A stretch of 11,084 nucleotides of DNA, taken from contig ONVT01000090.1 of NCBI GenBank assembly GCA_900321365.1, positions 1 through 11,084 of the forward strand. Direction: 5' to 3'. The position numbers and the translations under genes are program-made. The stretch's first letter is position 1. Each line of letters starts with the position of its first letter. Shown here one piece after another: positions 6,912 to 11,084 of this stretch. This DNA comes from an uncultured Eubacteriales bacterium. GTDB taxonomy: Bacteria > Bacillota_A > Clostridia > Lachnospirales > Lachnospiraceae. Below the pieces are notes generated by a model. It was not told the DNA's origin and searched no databases. It was given only the letters and a program-made list of their open reading frames with translations.

Positions 6912-8345
6912 TTATTTCACAGAGGAGGAATCCTGCTCTTCCTTCGGCTTCCAGTTCTTCCAGTTCTCGTAGCGGTGCTCCTTGTGCACGCCCTCCGCCC
7001 AGAGTTTGTCCGCGACCGGCTTCCACGCCTTTGCGTACGGAATGCATTTCCCGCACAGATGCTCCGCGCTCTCCGGGCACTGCAGGTCCGTGGAATGCGC
7101 TCCGGACTTTCTGACCATCTCCACAAGGATCCCGGGATTCTCCAGCATCGGGCACGGGCGGAGCATGTTCTTGTTGAACGGCTGCCGGTTCCTGTACTCC
7201 TGGAACAGCGGCTGCTGCAGGCACTCAAGCACCGTATTCTCATGAATGTTCGCGCCGGAGTAATGGATGAATACGCACGGCTCCGCGTCCCCGTTCGGGT
7301 TGATATGGAAGTAGTTCCTTCCGCCCGCGATGCAGCCTCCGACAAACTCTCCGTCGTTCTGGAAATCCATGACATAGATCTGCTTGCCGCCTTCACGGGC
7401 ACGCACCTCACGAAGCCTGTGGAAGATATACTCCCTCTGCTCCGGGCTCGGCATCAGTTCCGGATGGGCATCCATACCGACCGGCATCAGATGGAAGTAC
7501 CAGCTGAACCGGACGCCCTTCTCGATCTCCATATCAAAGAACTCGTCGCTGGTGACAGTCTCAAGGTTGGACGCCGTATAGGCGATCGAGGTCCCGAACA
7601 GGCAGCCATGCGCCTTCAGCACGTCCATGGCGTGCATGACACGGCCGAACACACCCTCGCCCCTGCGGAGGTCATTTACCTCGGAGAAACCCTCCAGGGA
7701 GATCGAGAAGCTCAGATTCCCGACCTTGCGGACCTTCTCCGCGAAATCATCATCGATCAGCGTTCCGTTGGTATACGCGTGGAACGCGACGTCACGATGC
7801 TTTTTGCACAGCTTCAGGATATCGTCTTTGCGCACCAGCGGTTCGCCGCCCGTGAACATGTAGAAATAGATGCCGAGCTCTTTTCCCTGGGTGATGACAC
7901 GGTCCATGTCCTCGTAGCTCAGGTTCAGACGGTTGCCGTACTCCGCGGCCCAGCAGCCGACGCAGTGCAGGTTGCAGGCGCTGGTCGGATCCATCAGGAT
8001 CAGCCACGGAATGTTGCAGTCATACTTCGTGCGCAGCGCCCGGATCGTCTTCGTGCCGTGGAAAAACGCCTCGAACCCCAGGTTCAGCAGGGTCATCTTC
8101 AGGACATTCGGATCCAGCTCATCGATAAGCCTGTTCACGTACTTGTTCCATTTCTCTTCCGGATCAGTCATCAACGCTCTGATCCTCGCATACGATTCCT
8201 CGGAAAACATATTGCCCACATACTTTTCAACGATGTCGACAAGCTGCAGCATGCCTTTCTCCCGGTTCTTGTAGATCCGGTTCATCATCACATCGATCGC
8301 CTTTGAGAAAGCAATGCGGGCCATCTTATGCGAAAAATCAGCCAT
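6912..8345 (-). CDS. Radical SAM enzyme with cysteine-rich C-terminus
   Basis: This 477-residue protein has a helical N-terminal region (about 1-110) without a motif I recognise. A radical SAM core follows, with the [4Fe-4S] motif CNLHCVGC (Cys124, Cys128, Cys131) and the SAM-contact motif TGGEPL (165-170). TNGTLID (192-198) and SISLEG (214-219) are further radical SAM features. The C-terminal part has Cys338, Cys357, Cys398, Cys423, Cys431 and Cys434, in contexts such as GGCIAGGRNYFHINPNGDAEPC and CPESAEHLCGKC. This pattern suits one or more auxiliary iron-sulphur clusters, as in SPASM-like enzymes. The start is MADFSH because GGGAGGA lies 7 bases upstream; an in-frame ATG 18 codons earlier lacks this. 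The lipid kinase follows at 12 bases. The reaction is unknown to me. No small peptide substrate gene is seen nearby, which argues mildly against peptide maturation; a lipid substrate is an inference from the neighbour. Confidence 0.9.
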   Translation of the reverse strand: MADFSHKMARIAFSKAIDVMMNRIYKNREKGMLQLVDIVEKYVGNMFSEESYARIRALMTDPEEKWNKYVNRLIDELDPNVLKMTLLNLGFEAFFHGTKTIRALRTKYDCNIPWLILMDPTSACNLHCVGCWAAEYGNRLNLSYEDMDRVITQGKELGIYFYMFTGGEPLVRKDDILKLCKKHRDVAFHAYTNGTLIDDDFAEKVRKVGNLSFSISLEGFSEVNDLRRGEGVFGRVMHAMDVLKAHGCLFGTSIAYTASNLETVTSDEFFDMEIEKGVRFSWYFHLMPVGMDAHPELMPSPEQREYIFHRLREVRAREGGKQIYVMDFQNDGEFVGGCIAGGRNYFHINPNGDAEPCVFIHYSGANIHENTVLECLQQPLFQEYRNRQPFNKNMLRPCPMLENPGILVEMVRKSGAHSTDLQCPESAEHLCGKCIPYAKAWKPVADKLWAEGVHKEHRYENWKNWKPKEEQDSSSVK

Positions 8346-8474
8346 TTTTAATTCCTCCCGTTTTAACTGTGATACGCGGATACTCGAATCCGGCATCATA
8401 TAGTTTTGAATACTACGTCCTGCTATCAGGATATACTCTTTTTATGGTTTTTGCAACAGCTCCTTATTCACGGG
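8346..8474 (-). promoter_or_regulatory. Promoter and leader hairpin of the radical SAM gene
   Basis: On the minus strand TTGCAA (8451-8456) precedes TATATC (8430-8435, 15-base spacer) or TATCCT (8428-8433, 17-base spacer), a possible sigma-A promoter. CCTG-CTAT-CAGG (8419-8430) overlaps the -10. The leader contains a stem of two 5-bp segments separated by one bulged base: 8377-8381 with 8388-8392, and 8371-8375 with 8393-8397. No terminator is visible for the upstream membrane-protein gene. Confidence 0.45.
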
Positions 8475-9047
8475 CTACAGATACCGCACCAGGATCTCAG
8501 CGCCGACAAAAGCGAGCATGATGCCTCCCGCGCAGTAGACTCCGTATCTCCCTTTGCACCCTTCCCTGTAACCGGCCCAGATACCGACCAGCGCAGCCAC
8601 TACAGTGGAACAGGCGACCACCAGGGTCGCGACGAGAATATTGTGCCCGATGAAGCCCCAGCCGATTCCGGCCATGAACGTAAACACCGATACCAGCACG
8701 ACCTCCATCAGAATCCTCCGATAGCGGATCTCCCTCAGCTGCTCCTGGACAGGAGTGTGGCGCAGCGCCTTGTAGATCATATAAGCGGCGATCAGCAGGA
8801 ACAGAATCGCTGCGACAAAGTAGCAGAAATTCCTCAGATCGTCCGATTCACTTGCAGAAAAAAAGGGAACCCTGGTCAGAAGATATCCGCCCAGCATGGA
8901 GAAAAACTCAAAGATCCCGACAATCAGGCAGAAGACGAACATATTTCTCCATTCAATCTTCCTGATCATGGAGCCCTCATACTGGCCGATCAGAAAAATA
9001 TTCATGGAAAGACCGATCACGATCAGTGTTTTTTCCAATATACTCAA
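8475..9047 (-). CDS. MntP-like integral membrane protein lacking key aspartates
   Basis: This 190-residue protein has about six hydrophobic segments (roughly 5-22, 36-58, 73-93, 112-133, 136-158, 169-188) separated by short charged loops. Its layout follows MntP, the manganese exporter: IGLSMNIFLIGQYEG (11-25) lines up with the MntP GLSMDAFAVS block, VGIFEFFSMLGG (43-54) with the segment carrying a conserved Glu, LVSVFTFMAGIGWGFIG (118-134) with the TSLDAMAVG block, and CAGGIMLAFVGAEIL (172-186) with the end. The MntP aspartates fall on Asn16 and Phe122, while Glu47 is kept. Manganese export by the usual mechanism is therefore doubtful. The start is a TTG, preceded by GGGGTGA at 6 bases. An in-frame stop lies two codons upstream, and family length agrees with this start. 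It is a distant homologue by eye only. Confidence 0.7.
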   Translation of the reverse strand: MSILEKTLIVIGLSMNIFLIGQYEGSMIRKIEWRNMFVFCLIVGIFEFFSMLGGYLLTRVPFFSASESDDLRNFCYFVAAILFLLIAAYMIYKALRHTPVQEQLREIRYRRILMEVVLVSVFTFMAGIGWGFIGHNILVATLVVACSTVVAALVGIWAGYREGCKGRYGVYCAGGIMLAFVGAEILVRYL

Positions 9048-9093
9048 CAGTCTTCACCCCGTTCATCAACAACAGGACCTTCAAAGCCCACGA

Positions 9094-9129
9094 CATTTCG
9101 AGTTTATCGGCACGTCTGTCCGAGGTCAA
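9094..9129 (-). promoter_or_regulatory. Promoter of the MntP-like gene
   Basis: TTGACC (9124-9129), a 17-base spacer and TAAACT (9101-9106) on the minus strand form a plausible sigma-A promoter. It would start transcription near 9094, leaving a leader of about 46 bases before the TTG start. It lies just after the aroD terminator, so it gives this gene its own transcription. Confidence 0.55.
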
Positions 9130-9152
9130 ACTACAACCGTCTGCCGCTGATG

Positions 9153-9182
9153 AAAAAGAACGACACTTGCCCTCAAGTGTCG
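9153..9182 (-). terminator. Intrinsic terminator of the aroE-aroD unit
   Basis: A 9-bp perfect stem CGACACTTG / CAAGTGTCG with a 4-base loop is followed on the minus strand by TTCTTTTTC, a good U tract. It lies about 38 bases after the aroD stop codon. The other side also has a run of T on the plus strand (seven, from 9190), so it could stop transcription both ways, though no plus-strand gene reaches it. Confidence 0.85.
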
Positions 9183-9220
9183 CTCATGCTTTTTTTATTT
9201 CTGAACAGCTCCTCAGTGAA

Positions 9221-9991
9221 TCAAACCGGCCCAGCCGCCGGAATATCCAGCACGGCGAGGATCCCCCGCAGGAGATCCGCTCTGATCTGCCCCGGCGCGG
9301 AGGACTCGCCTGCCATCCCGAAGCTGATGCAGCTCCCTGAAAATGAGCCCGCTGCCCGCGTCACCTTTCCCAGGTTTCCCATCGACATGGAGATAAAGGG
9401 GCACATATCCTCTTCTTCAAGCATCTCCAGGGAAGCCGCCAGAAGCTCCATGACATCGGCTCTGTTTCGGGGCATCACGGCGACCTTCGCGATATCACAG
9501 CCCTCTTTGTGCATCCTGCGCATCTTCCTGGCCAGCTGCTCTCTGTCAGGTGTCCTCTCAAAATCGTGCCACGACAGCACGACCCCTGCCCCCGCTGCGT
9601 GTAGCTGCTTTACCAGATCGCTGTGTATCACCCTGTCCCCCGCCCGGCGGGAAATACGTCCCAGCTGAACGTCAACCAGGTCGGCAAAACGGGCAGCGGC
9701 AAGGTTCCTCTCCCGGTAGAGGTCATCGTCGATCGAGATCTCGCCGCCCTCCTCATTTGTGCGGATCGTATAGAGGACTGGCCTGTCCCCCGCCGCTAAG
9801 CGCACAGCCTCCAGCGCGGGCTCCTCCTCCTCAAAATAGAAGTCCGCGCGAAATTCCACCAGATCAAAGCTGCTTTTCCTGATCTCCTCCAGTGAATGTT
9901 CCAGCTCGCTGTACGTGTGGGCGATCACCGGCACACAGATCTTCGGAATCCCATCGCCCAGCACCAGATTTCTGACACGAATCTGCTTCAT
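9221..9991 (-). CDS. aroD: Type I 3-dehydroquinate dehydratase
   Basis: This enzyme dehydrates 3-dehydroquinate to 3-dehydroshikimate through a Schiff base, the third step of the shikimate pathway. The 256 residues match the type I family. Seen are KICVPV (17-22), the substrate-binding LVEFRADF (44-51), TIRTNEEGG (75-83), SWHDFERTP (140-148) with catalytic His142, KVAVMP (169-174) with the Schiff-base Lys169, and MSMG...VTRAAG (202-215). The closing loop is SFGMAGESSAPGQI (223-236). The start is MKQIRV: AGGAGG lies about 11 bases upstream, in the gap after aroE, and family proteins begin close to this point. The longer frame, which would overlap aroE, is rejected. It follows aroE by 22 bases, so the pair is an operon supplying two consecutive steps. 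Confidence 0.96.
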   Translation of the reverse strand: MKQIRVRNLVLGDGIPKICVPVIAHTYSELEHSLEEIRKSSFDLVEFRADFYFEEEEPALEAVRLAAGDRPVLYTIRTNEEGGEISIDDDLYRERNLAAARFADLVDVQLGRISRRAGDRVIHSDLVKQLHAAGAGVVLSWHDFERTPDREQLARKMRRMHKEGCDIAKVAVMPRNRADVMELLAASLEMLEEEDMCPFISMSMGNLGKVTRAAGSFSGSCISFGMAGESSAPGQIRADLLRGILAVLDIPAAGPV

Positions 9992-10013
9992 CGAATCCTT
10001 ATCCTCCTGATCC

Positions 10014-10895
10014 TCAGGCTTCATCGCCTGCAGGTGAAAAGAACCTCTCCCGCACAAGCGCCACCGGCATCTCTTTTCCGGTCCACAGACGGAAGGCGGC
10101 CGCGCCCTGATACAGCAGCATGTTCATCCCGTTAAATGTCCTGCAGCCCGCCTCCCGGGCCTGGCGCGTGAGCTTTGTCCTGCGCGGATTGTAGATGATG
10201 TCAGAAACGACAAGATCCTTCCGAAAGACAGAAATGTCCCGGATGGGCGAGACGTCCGTATCCGGAGCCATCCCGACGGACGTGGCGTTTGTCAGAAGAG
10301 CGCTCCTGCCGATCAGATCCCGCAGGGCCTCTTCGTCCTCCAGATCCGTCAGGTCCGCGCTGCAGGAGGTCCGGCTGCTGATGAGATCCGCCATCGCACG
10401 GGCACTCTCCCAGGACTTCGATCTCCGGTTCACGATGTGAAGCGTATTCACCCCGTCCAGTGCCATCTGCACGGCAGCCGCCCTTGCGGCTCCCCCCGCG
10501 CCGAGCAGTGTCACTTCCGCCCCTCTCAGGTCGAATCCCTGCTCCCGGACAGACTCAGTGTACCCGGTTCCGTCCGTGTTGTGACCGACCAGCCTGCCGT
10601 TGTCATTTACAACGGTATTCACCGCGCCGATCAGCCCTGCCGCCTCCGACACCTCGTCCAGGTATTCCATCACCTTTTTCTTGTCCGGCATGGTGAGGTT
10701 GAAGCCATAGGTGTTCAGATCACGGAATACGCGCACCGTCTCTCCCAGCTTCTCCTGCCCCACGTCAAAGGCAAGATAAACCGCGTCAATCCCGAGCGTC
10801 ATAAAGGACAGGTTGTGCATCGCGGGGGACAGGCTGTGCGCCACCGGGCTGCCCAGGAGCCCTCCGAATCTGGTGTATCCTGTAATCTGGTACAT
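10014..10895 (-). CDS. aroE: Shikimate dehydrogenase
   Basis: This enzyme reduces 3-dehydroshikimate to shikimate, normally with NADPH. The 293 residues fit AroE. The N-terminal substrate domain has GSPVAHSLSPAMHN (15-28), FNLTMPDKKKV (65-75, holding the catalytic Lys at about 72), GAVNTV (90-95) and GHNTDGTGY (104-112) with Asp108. The NAD(P) domain has GAGGAARA (132-139) and NRR (156-158), the second typical of NADP preference. TNATSVGM (202-209), YNPRRTKL (235-242) and GMNMLLYQGAAAF (256-268) follow. The start is MYQITG, with GAGG 6 bases upstream; the 27 upstream codons are rejected. No convincing promoter is visible before it, and the ftsZ terminator hairpin stands between. Confidence 0.96.
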   Translation of the reverse strand: MYQITGYTRFGGLLGSPVAHSLSPAMHNLSFMTLGIDAVYLAFDVGQEKLGETVRVFRDLNTYGFNLTMPDKKKVMEYLDEVSEAAGLIGAVNTVVNDNGRLVGHNTDGTGYTESVREQGFDLRGAEVTLLGAGGAARAAAVQMALDGVNTLHIVNRRSKSWESARAMADLISSRTSCSADLTDLEDEEALRDLIGRSALLTNATSVGMAPDTDVSPIRDISVFRKDLVVSDIIYNPRRTKLTRQAREAGCRTFNGMNMLLYQGAAAFRLWTGKEMPVALVRERFFSPAGDEA

Positions 10896-10941
10896 AGGAA
10901 ACCTCAAGTCGCAGCCACAAGGTGGCGGGGGGTGTGACTTG
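10896..10941 (-). promoter_or_regulatory. Structured leader in front of aroE
   Basis: An outer inverted repeat, CAAGTC (10905-10910) with GACTTG (10936-10941), encloses a perfect 5-bp hairpin, GCCAC-AAG-GTGGC (10914-10926). On the mRNA the outer stem ends on the first G of the GAGG ribosome site of aroE, so the fold could limit ribosome access. No known riboswitch or T-box motif is recognised in the sense orientation. Confidence 0.5.
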
Positions 10942-10945
10942 CAGC

Positions 10946-10972
10946 AAAAGCCTCCGGCCAGATACGCCGGAG
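10946..10972 (-). terminator. Terminator hairpin after ftsZ
   Basis: The perfect 7-bp stem CTCCGGC / GCCGGAG has a 7-base loop. On the minus strand it is followed by GC then TTTTGC, a short U tract. It lies about 42 bases after the ftsZ stop. It could end the ftsZ transcript, or act as an attenuator controlling read-through into aroE. Confidence 0.65.
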
Positions 10973-11014
10973 ACATGTTGTTTCAGATTGAATTAAGCGG
11001 ACAGACCATCCGGA

Positions 11015-11084
11015 TCAGTTCCTCTTGAGGAAATCCGGGATCTGGATATCCCGCTCCTGGATCTTGCTCTGGGGCATACGGACC
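11015..11084 (-). CDS. ftsZ: FtsZ, C-terminal end only (cut by window edge)
   Basis: Only the last 22 codons and the stop are present. The peptide ends IQERDIQIPDFLKRN, which matches the conserved C-terminal tail of the bacterial tubulin FtsZ, in which an (I/L)xIPxFL core is followed by basic residues. That tail binds FtsA, ZapD, SepF and similar partners that tether the division ring to the membrane. The rest of the protein lies beyond the right edge. The identification rests on this short motif alone, but the motif is distinctive. Confidence 0.8.
   Translation of the reverse strand, partial: VRMPQSKIQERDIQIPDFLKRN

Noticed and set aside
6369..8306. Open frame of 645 codons on the plus strand
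   Set aside because: It is antisense to the lipid kinase and radical SAM genes, which carry catalytic motifs; no ribosome site or family resemblance is seen.
8977..9096. ATG-started 39-codon frame on the minus strand overlapping the start of the MntP-like gene
   Set aside because: It has no ribosome site and is out of frame with the membrane protein; the TTG start at 9047 has a ribosome site and matches the family length.
9161..9197. Terminator for a plus-strand gene (hairpin then seven T)
   Set aside because: No supported plus-strand gene ends here; the same hairpin is better explained as the minus-strand aroD terminator.
8406..9668. Open frame of 420 codons on the plus strand
   Set aside because: It runs across the membrane-protein gene, the aroD terminator hairpin and part of aroD in antisense, and looks like no known protein.
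10914..10935. T-box-like GGTGG motif near aroE
   Set aside because: The resemblance is on the plus strand, opposite to transcription, and lacks the rest of the T-box consensus.

Overview
The window looks like chromosomal DNA of a moderately GC-rich Gram-positive anaerobe, most likely a Lachnospiraceae-type member of the Clostridia. The evidence is strong GGAGG-type ribosome sites, sigma-A-like promoters, and protein sequences of clostridial character. All ten supported genes lie on the minus strand, so the text follows transcription from high to low coordinates. Two genes are cut or nearly cut by the edges: ftsZ at the right, and whatever follows the sugar-binding protein at the left.

Right end (about 11084-9150): the last codons of ftsZ, a hairpin with a short T tract, a structured leader, then aroE (shikimate dehydrogenase) and aroD (type I 3-dehydroquinate dehydratase). 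AroD makes 3-dehydroshikimate and AroE reduces it to shikimate, so these are two consecutive steps of aromatic amino-acid synthesis. A good intrinsic terminator closes this unit at about 9153-9182.

Middle (about 9130-5904): a small polytopic membrane protein that looks like MntP but lacks two of its characteristic aspartates, then a 477-residue radical SAM enzyme with a cysteine-rich C-terminus, then a YegS/DagK-type lipid kinase only 12 bases downstream. The last two form a tight pair that hints at membrane-lipid chemistry. A 12-bp GC-rich hairpin follows the kinase.

Left (about 5870-1): a pentose-use cluster. It holds xylulokinase (xylB), an L-fucose/L-arabinose isomerase-family protein, aldose 1-epimerase (galM) and a ChvE-like secreted sugar-binding protein. 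xylB and the isomerase each have a recognisable promoter. The likely route is sugar capture, import by an ABC transporter outside the window, anomer interconversion, isomerisation to a ketopentose and phosphorylation to xylulose 5-phosphate. No classical XylA is present in the window, so the FucI-family protein is the candidate isomerase.

The most unusual non-coding object is at 1331-1487, just after galM. It is a nested set of inverted repeats: a 27-bp perfect hairpin, two smaller hairpins, and an outer 13-bp pairing whose galM-side arm is duplicated. It could be a dispersed repeat or MITE-like element, or a structured RNA. No tRNA, rRNA, CRISPR array, transposase or regulator gene was found.
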